NCBI RefSeq assembly: GCF_000583655.1
Contig: NZ_BAKI01000007.1
Span: 30,893-94,892, forward strand
Source: Lentilactobacillus farraginis DSM 18382 = JCM 14108
GTDB taxonomy: Bacteria; Bacillota; Bacilli; Lactobacillales; Lactobacillaceae
Length of the DNA: 64,000 nt
Reading direction: 5' to 3'
Each line of letters begins with the position of its first letter. Position 1 is the first letter of the stretch. Below, one piece after another: positions 46,424 to 54,838 of this stretch. Position numbers and translations under genes: made by a program. Below the pieces are notes generated by a model. It was given only the letters and a program-made list of their open reading frames with translations. It was not told the origin of the DNA and searched no databases.

Positions 46424-46609
46424 TTAGTTTATATGTCGTCTTGAACGTCCGTTGGTTTGCCCTTTATCCAAAATTTCGGGTTCATCATTTCTGTTTCGGG
46501 CATATTCCCGCTGCCGACCAAATTGATCGGTATTTTTGGCAGTATCGTTTGTTGAACGGTTAAAAACATAGTAGACAGCCACTGCTGCCAATAAAAGTAA
46601 TGTGATCAT
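46424..46609 (-). CDS. Small single-span membrane protein
   Basis: 61 residues: an N-terminal span (ITLLLLAAVAVYYVF) and a polar, strongly charged tail (QREYARNRNDEPEILDKG, ending RSRRHIN). GAGAGGC precedes the ATG. It lies about 220 bp after copY on the same strand. Unknown family. Confidence 0.55.
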   Translation of the reverse strand: MITLLLLAAVAVYYVFNRSTNDTAKNTDQFGRQREYARNRNDEPEILDKGQTNGRSRRHIN

Positions 46610-46827
46610 TTAACAGCCTCTCTTCTGATTACGAGTCTTATCCTGCTCAAAACGTATTTTAAGCATCGTCGATTATCAAACTTGTAATTGATAATTGTTG
46701 TTAGTTTACCGCGTATCACGCAAGAGTCAAGTTATTTAACAGTCCACCCAGCAGCTTCCGAATCTAACGCGACCAGCAAGGCCTTTCACGCCGGTTAAGG
46801 AATGGTTAAGATTCCACTCACAAATAC

Positions 46828-47280
46828 CTAATCACAATTGCAGTTTCCGTTTGCCATCATTTCTTTTGGCAGACAATTACAGGAAACTTTATCCGGAGCC
46901 GTTTCAGCCTTTTCAGCCAAAAGCGTTTGAAGCTGCTTAATGTCATCTTTTGAAAGCTCTCGGGAACGGACCACGTCCAAAAGCGCGCCACCAGCCCGCA
47001 TTGCACACATGTGGTCGAATAAATTTACCGCAGCAGCGCCCATGGAATCTTTTTCATCCACTGCCGGCTGATATTCAAACGGCCGACCAGTGCCAACCCG
47101 GACAACCGCCTCTTTGGTAATTAAGCGATGAAGCAGCGTCTTGGTAGTTGACTCTGACCACCCTCTGGCCGAAGCCATCGCATCAATCAGCTGCCGACTG
47201 GTAACCCGCTTTAAGGTCCAAACAGCCCGCATAACTTCCCATTCGGAATCGGAAATCGTAACATCTTTTGCGTCAATCAT
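46828..47280 (-). CDS. copY: CopY-type copper-responsive repressor
   Basis: 150 residues. An N-terminal BlaI/CopY winged helix (SDSEWEVMRAVWTLKRVTSRQLIDAM, STTKTLLHRLITKEAV) is followed by a Cys-rich end: CNC (134, 136) and CNC (147, 149). CopY binds Zn2+ when repressing and leaves the DNA when Cu+ replaces it. The CxC pairs are ten residues apart instead of the four usual in Enterococcus. A cop operator lies in its promoter. No copper ATPase or chaperone gene is beside it, so its targets are elsewhere. Confidence 0.9.
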   Translation of the reverse strand: MIDAKDVTISDSEWEVMRAVWTLKRVTSRQLIDAMASARGWSESTTKTLLHRLITKEAVVRVGTGRPFEYQPAVDEKDSMGAAAVNLFDHMCAMRAGGALLDVVRSRELSKDDIKQLQTLLAEKAETAPDKVSCNCLPKEMMANGNCNCD

Positions 47281-47356
47281 TTTATGTTCCCCTTTAATTT
47301 CTACTTACAATAAGCAAACTTTTTAGTTTCTTCAACTTATTGTTACTCCAAAGCAT

Positions 47357-47385
47357 AGTTTACATTTGTAGTCATAAAAAAGCAA
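47357..47385 (-). promoter_or_regulatory. copY promoter with cop box
   Basis: Minus-strand TTGCTT (47380-47385) and TAAACT (47357-47362) are 17 bp apart. Overlapping the -10 is TACATTTGTA (47361-47370), an exact match to the CopY operator TACANNTGTA, so CopY would repress its own gene. Confidence 0.75.
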
Positions 47386-47445
47386 GCCGGAACATACAAA
47401 AGCCACCGGGACTGAGCATTTGCCCAGTTCTGATGACCTTTGGTT

Positions 47446-48462
47446 TTAATGAGCACCCCATTTAATCCCGGGTTGCTTTGCCAAAATATGATCAATTTCA
47501 TTAAGTTCTGCTGAACTGAAATCCAAGTGATCCAACGCCTTGACGTTATCAACCAACTGTTGCGGCCGGCTGGCACCAATCAGCACACTGGCAATTTCCG
47601 GTTCCCGTAAGTTCCAGGCAAGGGCCATTTCGGCTAATGTCTGGCCGCGTCGTTTAGCTACTTCGTTTAATTGGCGGACTGTCCTGATTGTTTCATCAAC
47701 CTGCAGCGGATGCAAAAACGGACTGGTTGACTTGGCCGCCCGTGAATTATCGGGGATCCCGTTCAAATATTTGTTCGTTAACAATCCTTGGGATAAGGAA
47801 CTAAAGCTGACAGCCGCCTTACCTTCACGCCGCAGCACCGGGATTAAGTCATCTTCGATTGTTCGATCAAACATATTGTAGCGTGGTTGGTGAATAACAA
47901 ATGGTGTCCGCAAATCATTAAAAACTTTAGTAATGGCAGCAGTTTGTGCCCCATTATAATTCGAAATACCGATATAGAGAGCTTTGCCTGCTCTTACCAG
48001 CTGATCCAAAGCGAGTGCGGTTTCACTAACCGGCGTCTTCGGATCAGGTCGGTGGGAGTAAAAGATGTCCACGTAATCCAGCCCCAACCGCTTCAAACTC
48101 TGATCGGCACTGGCCAAAATACTTTTTCTGGAACCCCAATCGCCGTATGGGCCCGCCCACATCTGATAACCGGCTTTGCTGGCAATAATCATTTCATCAC
48201 GATACGGTTTCATATCGGTCGCCATTATCCGACCAAAATTTTCTTCGGCACTACCTGGAATTGGACCATAGTTGTTTGCCAAATCAAAATAAGTAATCCC
48301 TAAATCAAATGCCTGATGAATCATTGCCTTTTGATTTTCGTAGGGATCGACACTGCCAAAATTATGCCAGAGGCCCAATCCCAGTGCGGATAATTTCAAA
48401 CCGCTGTTACCCACCCGATTATAAACCATGTTGTCATATCGCTTCGTACTTGCTTGATACAT
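47446..48462 (-). CDS. Aldo/keto reductase (YghZ / glyceraldehyde-3-phosphate reductase-like)
   Basis: 338 residues. FDLANNYGPIPGSAEENFG carries the catalytic Asp and Tyr; VDIFYSHRPDPKTPVSET holds the catalytic His, and IASKAG the Lys. GASRPQQLVDNVKAL at the end is the NADPH-binding signature. The NNYGPxPGSAEExFG form is that of YghZ-like reductases of L-glyceraldehyde 3-phosphate and other reactive aldehydes. GGGG lies eight bases before ATG. It is transcribed towards copY but with a separate promoter for that gene. Confidence 0.9.
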   Translation of the reverse strand: MYQASTKRYDNMVYNRVGNSGLKLSALGLGLWHNFGSVDPYENQKAMIHQAFDLGITYFDLANNYGPIPGSAEENFGRIMATDMKPYRDEMIIASKAGYQMWAGPYGDWGSRKSILASADQSLKRLGLDYVDIFYSHRPDPKTPVSETALALDQLVRAGKALYIGISNYNGAQTAAITKVFNDLRTPFVIHQPRYNMFDRTIEDDLIPVLRREGKAAVSFSSLSQGLLTNKYLNGIPDNSRAAKSTSPFLHPLQVDETIRTVRQLNEVAKRRGQTLAEMALAWNLREPEIASVLIGASRPQQLVDNVKALDHLDFSSAELNEIDHILAKQPGIKWGAH

Positions 48463-48656
48463 CGTAAACGCCCCGTTTCATTTTTAGTTGCTTTTGATTC
48501 ATCATTTCTTTAAGCTTAATATTAAGTGTACAACTTCAAGTTAACTTGAAGTAAACGAAAACTGCATTTTTATCAAGACATCCGAACAGCGGAGCAGGCT
48601 CATAAGCCACTGCCGGACTGGAATCAATACCGTTCAAGCGCCTTTTAATCATTTAC

Positions 48657-48712
48657 AGCGGCTGGTGAATAAATCCGATTTTAACCCGGGCTTATTCACC
48701 AGCCGCTTTATT
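48657..48712. terminator. Terminator between aldo/keto reductase start and apbE end
   Basis: AGCGGCTGGTGAATAA (48657-48672) pairs exactly with TTATTCACCAGCCGCT (48692-48707). It serves the apbE unit on the minus strand. Confidence 0.8.
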
Positions 48713-48721
48713 TTAAATCAG

Positions 48722-49711
48722 TTATTTTTTAACGACGCTTTTAACTTGGTAAGTATCGTCCAACAACGTTACCGTTGCATTCTCCAAGCCAACAATTGTC
48801 ACCCGCTTGTCCTTAGTCACAAATACCGCGCCGTAAATATCCGGCCGGTCAACTGCCCAGCCGGGAATTGGTTGGCCGGCAAAAAAAAGTCGGGCCGTTT
48901 CAATTTCGCCGTCAATCGATTTTTTTGAAAAAATCGTCACGCTGGCTAAATCATTTTCTTTTGGATAACCGGTCTGCGAATCCAAAATGTGATGATAGGA
49001 ATGACCGGCAGCTTCCAAGTGACGTTCATAAATGCCACTGGTTACCGCAGAGCAGGGACCAATGGCAACGTTTAAAATTGATTGACCCCGCTTGGAATTT
49101 GGTTCCTGCACACCGATCCGCCATAAGCCATCGGTATGCGTCGGCGCATCTCCGACCAACAGCAAGTTACCACCCAAATCAATCATCCCTGAGCGCCGGC
49201 CGTAAGCCCGCCAATAATCGGCGACCCGGTCTGCAATATAACCTTTGGCAATGCCGCCAAGATCCAGTTCCATGCCCGGTTGCTTTAAAAAGATCGTCAA
49301 ATTTTGATCATCAAAATTCGTTTGGTCGGGATCGATTATTTTTAATCGCTCGTTGATGGCCGTTTGGGTAGGTACCTGAGCCCCCGCAAAACCAATTCGC
49401 CACAGTTTTACCAGCGGTCCAATCGTCGCATTAAAGCCAAATCGCTGTCGGCTTAATTGAAGTGCTCGTTTGGTCAGTGTATAGGTCGCATCTGAAACCT
49501 GTACCGGCTGTTTGCCGGCCGCCTGATTAATGGCCATAACTTCCGAGTGTGGTCGATTAACCGTTAACAGGTCTTCGTAATAAGCAATCAATTGATTACT
49601 GGCATTCAATTGTGAATCGGTAACGTTCCCAAATAACGTCAAATTAATTTTGGTTCCTAACCCGTAATAGGTTTTAGTTGTCTTTTGCCGTGCTAAGTTT
49701 TTTTCGATCAT
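48722..49711 (-). CDS. apbE: FAD:protein FMN transferase (ApbE)
   Basis: 329 residues with ApbE marks: FNATIGPLVKLWRIG, LDLGGIAKGYIAD near residue 155, MIDLGGNLLLVG, and SGIYERHLEAAGHSYHHILDSQTGYP. ApbE moves FMN from FAD to a Thr of a target protein outside or at the membrane, using Mg2+. The usual metal region ADALST near the end is replaced by DGEIETARLFFAG, so activity may be altered. No lipobox or signal peptide is seen, unlike many ApbEs. It follows the ArsR gene by 36 bp, suggesting one unit with metal control. Confidence 0.88.
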   Translation of the reverse strand: MIEKNLARQKTTKTYYGLGTKINLTLFGNVTDSQLNASNQLIAYYEDLLTVNRPHSEVMAINQAAGKQPVQVSDATYTLTKRALQLSRQRFGFNATIGPLVKLWRIGFAGAQVPTQTAINERLKIIDPDQTNFDDQNLTIFLKQPGMELDLGGIAKGYIADRVADYWRAYGRRSGMIDLGGNLLLVGDAPTHTDGLWRIGVQEPNSKRGQSILNVAIGPCSAVTSGIYERHLEAAGHSYHHILDSQTGYPKENDLASVTIFSKKSIDGEIETARLFFAGQPIPGWAVDRPDIYGAVFVTKDKRVTIVGLENATVTLLDDTYQVKSVVKK

Positions 49712-49747
49712 CCTTCACCTTGCTGCTCTATCTTTTTGTTAATCTGT

Positions 49748-50110
49748 TTAATGTCCGTGGCGCTGACCGCGCATAACGTGATCAGCGTGTTCCAGCATTT
49801 CGTTGACAACGTCTAAAATATGCGGATCATCCAACTGGTAATAGTTGGCCTTGCCAACCCGCTCGGAACTTACCAACTGATGTTTTCGCAGCAGCGCCAA
49901 TTGATGGGAAACCACCGATTGCTCCAAACCCAGCAGTTCACCAAGCTCGCTAACGTTTAATTCCCGTTGTTCCAAAACTTTAAGCATTTGTAAGCGGGAT
50001 GGGTTACTCAACAACTTAAAAATGCGTTCTGATTCTGCTAATCGCTTCGGATCAATCAAATCAATCCCGGTTAATGAATCTTTTTCAACCAAAGGTGCCA
50101 CTCCCATCAT
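49748..50110 (-). CDS. ArsR/SmtB-family metal-sensing repressor (CzrA-like)
   Basis: 120 residues with a winged helix ([49 protein letters not shown]) and a C-terminal helix [21 protein letters not shown] whose Asp and His residues match the alpha-5 zinc site of CzrA/SmtB. It should release DNA on binding Zn2+, Co2+ or similar. The start is uncertain: ATG at 50110 has no good site, while a TTG at 50092 lies eight bases after GGGAG. The CDF efflux gene sits just upstream on the same strand. Confidence 0.85.
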   Translation of the reverse strand: MMGVAPLVEKDSLTGIDLIDPKRLAESERIFKLLSNPSRLQMLKVLEQRELNVSELGELLGLEQSVVSHQLALLRKHQLVSSERVGKANYYQLDDPHILDVVNEMLEHADHVMRGQRHGH

Positions 50111-50220
50111 CAGTTCAAAGTTATTGACTATCTGTTCATTATACCATCCAAAAAGCCGCTATTTCCCTTTGTTTATCAGGAAACAACGACACAGACTCAA
50201 TAAAATTTAGTTTGCACTTA

Positions 50221-50846
50221 TTAATCGGCTTGGCGGGCTTCCTGCAAAGATTCCCAACCCTCACTGGCAATGAAATAAACCAAGACTAATGCAGCGATTG
50301 AATCAGCCACCACCAGTTAAACAGAAATGTCAGCAATGCCCCGACCAAAACGGTTGCCGCCATGTAGGCACACGTAATGTTACACATGCCGTCTTCAACC
50401 AGCGCTGCCGAGTGTAACTGCTTGCCAAGTGACCGCTTTTTAATTGTCAAAATCGGCATTAAAACCACCGAGGCCAATGCAATGGCCATGCCGGAATAAC
50501 TCGTATCAGCTGCCTGATGCGTAAAAAGATTCACCAAAGAAACAAAAACAACATAAACGGACAGCAGTAGTAAAATAACGCCAACAATCAGTGACGATCG
50601 CTTTTCAGCCCGTTCAATTTCAGCGGCCGGTGCTGCATTGGCTTCTTTTCGCAACCGCCAGATTAAAGTCCCACCTGAAATGAGTTCCAAAAAGCTGTCC
50701 AGACCAAAAGCGATTAATAGAATTGAACCAGCCTTAATCCCCGAAATAAAGCCCACCAAAAATTCAAATGCCATCCACCCGGTTGAAAAATACTCAGTTC
50801 GAAGGCTTTTGTTAACCAATCTTTCCTTTAATAAATTACTTTCCAT
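50221..50846 (-). pseudogene. Cation-efflux (CDF-related) transporter with a late frameshift
   Basis: ATG at 50846 follows AGGAGA. The protein has five or six spans (FEFLVGFISGIKAGSILLIAFGLDSFLELISGG in pieces, with an Asp typical of CDF metal sites) and SAALVEDGMCNITCAYMAATVLVG. One G missing near 50310 shifts the last 30 codons: the restored end VADSIAALVLVYFIASEGWESLQEARQ is the classical last CDF span. Restored length about 209 residues, ending at 50221. The product should expel Zn2+ or Co2+ under control of the ArsR protein encoded next. As read, it is cut 20 residues short with an odd end. Confidence 0.75.
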
Positions 50847-50878
50847 ACTAAATCTCCTCATACTTGATAAACCACTTT

Positions 50879-50898
50879 ATATGTTACTTATTTCATAT
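50879..50898. promoter_or_regulatory. Possible ArsR/CzrA operator
   Basis: ATATG and CATAT stand ten bases apart as an inverted repeat ahead of the CDF gene, like SmtB/CzrA sites. A second half-site-like ACATG lies nearby at about 50909. Confidence 0.4.
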
Positions 50899-50986
50899 GT
50901 AAATAATAACATGTTTTATTTTAAAAAGATACTGATTCAATTAAATTACTATCGCGATATCAATTGTTTTATGGTATAATTACATT

Positions 50987-51161
50987 AATTCAAAACAACA
51001 CTATTCGATTAATTATTATGAATATATGTAAGTCCATCTCCTTTTAATTCTAACTAGGATTATCCCGATTTCACTAATTGTTGTACTATACCGTTATTAA
51101 GCCCTAGTGTTGTTTTGAATAACAAAAAGCTGACCGCTATCATCCACGGTCAGCTTTTTAT
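50987..51161 (+). ncRNA. Candidate small RNA with closing stem and anti-Shine-Dalgarno loop
   Basis: An extended -10 (TGGTATAAT, 50972-50980) would start transcription at about 50987. The transcript would open with ATTCAAAACAACACTA (50988-51003), which pairs exactly with TAGTGTTGTTTTGAAT (51105-51120), and end in a terminator at 51124-51160, about 175 nt in all. No frame of note lies inside. The 101-base loop holds CCATCTCCTTTTAA (51034-51047), the complement of a ribosome site followed by AUG. It is not a tmRNA, SRP RNA or RNase P RNA by eye. A 6S RNA is possible from size and shape; a 133-bp MITE is the main alternative. Confidence 0.55.
51124..51160. terminator. Terminator of the candidate small RNA
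   Basis: AAAAGCTGACCG pairs exactly with CGGTCAGCTTTT around a 10-base loop, with a T run. It could also stop the opposite small gene at 51228. Confidence 0.85.
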
Positions 51162-51227
51162 TAACTTCAGAGATTTAAGCCGTTGGTTAACTTATATATA
51201 TAGACATGTTACTGATCTCTGCATATA

Positions 51228-51464
51228 TCAATCAACCAGCTTAATCTTAAACTGCTCTGGACCATCAATCGATGCAACTCTTACCACAAGATTGTCCGGC
51301 AATTTTGGCGCGTCATACCAAAAATCATGATGCTCATGGGCTTCGAACTTGAAGAAGTAGCGGTAATGATTCCCTTCCCGCTTAACAAGCAGATATCCCG
51401 GTTTACCATCCGACAGCTTAATTGGTTGCGGCGTATTGGTATTGTGAACCAGTAATTCGGTCAT
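51228..51464 (-). CDS. Hypothetical small soluble protein
   Basis: 78 residues from the ATG at 51464, close behind GGGAGGTGAG. It is polar and His/Tyr-rich (NHYRYFFKFEAHEHHDFWYD), with no signal or span, and ends QFKIKLVD. The strong ribosome site and good composition argue for a real gene. Family not recognised. Confidence 0.6.
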   Translation of the reverse strand: MTELLVHNTNTPQPIKLSDGKPGYLLVKREGNHYRYFFKFEAHEHHDFWYDAPKLPDNLVVRVASIDGPEQFKIKLVD

Positions 51465-51597
51465 GTACTCACCTCCCTCCGCTATTATCATATCAATTTT
51501 TAACGAATAAGCAAGTATTATTTCGAGTGGCTTGAATTATTTTTTAGGGAACCCGTAAACTTACAAAGCCACCGGTAATTTGGCTGTCTCAATTGTC

Positions 51598-51646
51598 AAA
51601 AAGCCGGTCAAATCAGCGAATTAATGGGCGATTGACCGGTTTTTTA
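51598..51646. terminator. Terminator of the tandem secreted paralogs
   Basis: AAAAAGCCGGTCAA (51598-51611) pairs with TTGACCGGTTTTTT (51632-51645). Confidence 0.85.
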
Positions 51647-51664
51647 ATTTCAATTTTTGGATTT

Positions 51665-52500
51665 CTAATACAAAACTTCCGTATGCATATAATAATTTTG
51701 ATTATTAATCAGATATCTTTCCGAAATCTCAACCGAATCAGTGTATTGAGAACCCGCATTTTCCGGAATTAACGTCACGGCATGCTCTCCGGTTCGGGTA
51801 ACCGTTAGCCGATACTGGTGCTTACCGCTCTTTGCGACCCGGGTTAACGGGGCCCCTTTAACCCGGGTCGCAACATAAAAGTTAGTTACGTTTCCACTAA
51901 CAGTCGTCTTTTGAATTTTCGCATAAGCGATCGGTTTGGGCGCAGAAGCTTGAAAAACCCGCACCTTGGCATAAGATTCAAGGTACCCGTCAACTGTTAC
52001 TTTAACGCCACTGCCTTTCGCCGTTGTTTCGTTAACCGGCCACTTAATCCCCTGCCAAAGATTACCGTCTGCGATATAATCACCGGCTGAACGGGTGTCA
52101 GGATCAGTTACCCGATAGTATTGCAGATATATCGGCGCTGCCACCTGCTTAAAGGTCTGTTTGGCTGCCCAAATACCGGCCGTCATATTCGGCTTGCTTT
52201 TTGCCGTGTAAAATGGTTTGCGCAGTCGGTAACTCATCGTATCCATATCGATCGTAAAAACGGCCGGTGATTCTTTTTGCTTTTGCCGGTGCTGGCAACC
52301 TGAACAATTGTCCCTTTGGGAAGGGTGATTTTGACCTTTTTATAATAAGAATTGGTCACAGTTACTTTTTGTCTGGTTTGCAGATACTCCCGCGGTGAAA
52401 GCGATAAATACGTTGTTTTGGCGGCAACCGGTTTCACCGGTATCACCAAGACCAACAAAAATCCAACTGCTACCAGCCATAAAAGTCGTTTTATTGTCAT
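51665..52500 (-). pseudogene. Secreted protein, second of two tandem paralogs, frameshifted
   Basis: ATG at 52500 overlaps the stop of the previous gene (ATGA). A signal peptide (LLWLVAVGFLLVLVIPVKPVAA) is followed by repeats of basic beta-rich sequence. One C missing near 52266 splits it; adding it gives NHPAVFTIDMDTMSYRLRKPFY without a gap and a protein of about 277 residues. It matches the upstream paralog block by block: YRLRKP, YIADGNLWQG, KIQKTTVSG and NYYMHTE against YRLRKP, YVANGDLWRG, KIQKTVYN and DYYMYTE. Probably a surface or extracellular protein; family unknown. Confidence 0.7.
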
Positions 52501-53333
52501 GATTGATCCGCCCCCAAAAAGCCGGCACTTTCAGTATACATATAATAGTCTTCCCCACCAACTTGATAAATTTCATTCAACGTTACTCTGGTAGCATTGT
52601 CCTGATCAGGAATCGCTGTCGACGTCGTGTGCGCTGTTTTTTGAATCACCAATCGATAGCGATCACTTCCCTTTGACGTAACTTTTGTGGTCTTAACCAT
52701 CTTGGGACGGCTTTTAAAATATAAGTAGAGCCGCTTAGCCGACCGATTATAAACGGTTTTTTGAATTTTAATTGTCCCGGTTGGCTTGGGACTGATTAAG
52801 TATTTAAAAGCTGAATTGGTAAACGTCTCCAGATAGCCGTTCGTTGTAATCGTTAAACGGGTCCCAGTCTGCTGAGCATAGGCTGCCGGCAGCGTGGTTC
52901 CCCGCCACAGATCACCATTGGCAACGTAATGGCTTAACGTGTGCCCCTGCGTACTTCTGGTCAGTGCATAATAGGCCAGGTATTTGGGCTTGGGAGTCTT
53001 GCCAAAGTTTTTGCCCTTTGCCAAAATCCACCGACTAACCCGACTTGCTTTTGGCGATGCCAGTAATGGTTTACGAAGTCGATAATCGAGTCGATTAAGG
53101 TTGAGTGAAACATATTTTTGGCCATTTATCAGCTTAACATCCGAGACTAACACCGTGGTCGCCTTGGGAATCGTCAGCTTAACCGCCCTTGAAGAATTCG
53201 TTGTTTTAATCGTGCGTTTCGTCGTTAAAAAACTGTTTTTAACAACTTTTGATGCTGCGGCCGATATCGGTCGACTTGCCGACAAGGTCAGCACCGTTAT
53301 CATCGCAGCGGATAACCACCATTGTTTCCCCAT
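52497..53333 (-). CDS. Secreted protein, first of two tandem paralogs
   Basis: 278 residues from the ATG at 53333, nine bases after GGGGGA. A signal peptide is cut near ISAAAS. The rest is basic and beta-rich, with blocks shared with the next gene (YRLRKP near 90, YVANGDLWRG near 140, YYMYTE near 265). Its stop overlaps the start of the paralog by four bases, so translation is coupled and the two probably work as a pair. No wall anchor or catalytic motif is seen. A surface role is inferred from export alone. Confidence 0.7.
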   Translation of the reverse strand: MGKQWWLSAAMITVLTLSASRPISAAASKVVKNSFLTTKRTIKTTNSSRAVKLTIPKATTVLVSDVKLINGQKYVSLNLNRLDYRLRKPLLASPKASRVSRWILAKGKNFGKTPKPKYLAYYALTRSTQGHTLSHYVANGDLWRGTTLPAAYAQQTGTRLTITTNGYLETFTNSAFKYLISPKPTGTIKIQKTVYNRSAKRLYLYFKSRPKMVKTTKVTSKGSDRYRLVIQKTAHTTSTAIPDQDNATRVTLNEIYQVGGEDYYMYTESAGFLGADQS

Positions 53334-53417
53334 GACACACAATCCCCCAATAAAAAAGTTATTTCATAATCATTTTAATTCTTTTGCCGACCAGCGTTAA
53401 ATAACGACCAGTCATCA

Positions 53418-53834
53418 TTAACGATTGAGTTGATCCGCCAGCTCAGCGACCCGCTTTTCAATTTGATCCCTTACCTGACGGAAAACGGTCAACACCGCCT
53501 CTTGATCACCAACAGCACTTGCCGGATCCGGTAATGGCCAGTGGATCCGCTTAACCGTTGGCGGTGTCATCGGGCAGCGGTCCCGGGCATCCCCACACAA
53601 TGTCACCACCAAATCACTATGGCTCAGGTAAGTTGGCTCAATCAGCTTTGAATATTGATGGGAAATATCAATGCCCTTTTCAGCCATTATCTTAACAGCC
53701 AGCGGATTCAGGCCGTGGGTTTCCAAACCGGCACTTTCAATCCGCCATGTCCGATTCAGCAGTTGTTTAGCAAACCCCTCCGCCATTTGACTGCGACAGG
53801 CGTTTCCCGTACATAAAAAATAAATTTGCGGCAT
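53418..53834 (-). CDS. arsC: Arsenate reductase, thioredoxin-linked (LMW phosphatase fold)
   Basis: 138 residues. The P-loop CTGNACRS (Cys8, Arg14) and the redox pair Cys80 and Cys87 ([10 protein letters not shown]) give the three cysteines of the B. subtilis-type ArsC, with the Asp in WPLPDPA as acid. It reduces arsenate to arsenite, which must then be expelled; no arsB or arsR is next to it here. GAGG lies before the ATG. A single gene between the paralogs and the NlpC gene. Confidence 0.92.
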   Translation of the reverse strand: MPQIYFLCTGNACRSQMAEGFAKQLLNRTWRIESAGLETHGLNPLAVKIMAEKGIDISHQYSKLIEPTYLSHSDLVVTLCGDARDRCPMTPPTVKRIHWPLPDPASAVGDQEAVLTVFRQVRDQIEKRVAELADQLNR

Positions 53835-54109
53835 TGTTTCAACCTCATTTCATGGCATTAATTAATTTATATTTTCACCCAGTCAACGCCCAATAGCAAG
53901 CAACTTAACTGCCAATCCGCTTGAAAAGCTGAAACGATAATCCGCCGCAAGACCATTTAGCTCATTTTAAATAAATAACAACTAAATCTTAAACACTATT
54001 TCAATCTGCAAAATTCCGTTAACGGATCACAAATTAACTGTAACCTCATTGCAAAATTGACCCGTTATGATTAGAACCATCAAAAAATAAAATCCAATGA
54101 GGTGTTCTT

Positions 54110-54735
54110 TTGAAATTTAGTAAGACGATTTTAAGTTTAGCATTTGCCGGCGCCATTTTCGGTGCAACAGCAACGAGTGCCAACGCTGACACGTACCAAG
54201 GCAATCAGGCGCCACAAACTGAAAAGACTTACCAACAGGCATACTATGGTACCAACCAAGCTTCATACAGCGCAAACTATGGCCAACCACAAACTTCAAA
54301 TCAGACTACGACGACAACGAAAACGACCACGACCAAAACAACAACTTCAACAACCAGTAGTACTAACACCAACGCGGATGCGATTGTTTCCCTCGCCAAG
54401 CAACTGGCTTCGAAAAACATCCCTTACGTCTGGGGTGGCGAATCACTCAAGGGAATGGACTGCTCCGGGCTAACCGATTATGTTTATCAACAAGCGGCTG
54501 GTATCAGCCTGGGTCACAATACCGTTACTCAGGAAAGCCACGTGACTAAAAAAGCCGTTTCCAAAGCGCAACCGGGCGACCTGCTCTTCTGGGGTAACCA
54601 AGGTGCAACCCACCACTTGCCATTTATATTGGCAACAATCAATACGTTGCCGCACCTCAACCAGGTCAAAATGTTGAAATTCAGACCATCAGCAGTGCGT
54701 TTATGCCAAGCTTTGCCGGTCAAGTTAACGGCTGA
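54110..54735 (+). pseudogene. NlpC/P60 cell-wall hydrolase with a C-terminal frameshift
   Basis: TTG at 54110 follows GAGGTG. A signal peptide (LAFAGAIFGATATSANA) leads to a Tyr/Gln-rich stretch, a long Thr/Lys linker and an NlpC/P60 domain: IPYVWGGES, catalytic Cys in MDCSGLTDYVYQ and QPGDLLFWG. A base missing near 54616 (CACGTT read as CACTT) breaks the frame just at the catalytic His; adding G restores HHVAIYIGNNQYVAAPQPG and FMPSFAGQVNG, ending at 54735, 208 residues. It should cut peptide bonds in peptidoglycan. As read it lacks the last active-site residues and would be inactive. Confidence 0.8.
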
Positions 54736-54773
54736 ATCGCCGATACACGAAACCACTAATCAAGTTAAATTAA

Positions 54774-54837
54774 AAAGACGGCCCTGTCACACCAACTGCA
54801 TTTGACTTGCAGTGATGTGCGCGGACCGTCTTTTTTG
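54774..54837. terminator. Bidirectional terminator after the NlpC/P60 gene
   Basis: AAAAGACGG and CCGTCTTTT form the outer stem, and ACTGCA/TTGCAGT an inner one. The next gene on the minus strand ends two bases away. Confidence 0.8.
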
Positions 54838-54838
54838 A

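Noticed and set aside
47343..47579. 78-codon minus-strand frame overlapping copY promoter and aldo/keto reductase
   Set aside because: It lies out of frame across the end of the reductase and the cop box, with no ribosome site.
50988..51120. MITE or IS end repeats
   Set aside because: The 16-bp inverted ends could fit, but no target duplication is visible and the promoter start and terminator line up with the repeat as in an RNA gene. Kept as the alternative.
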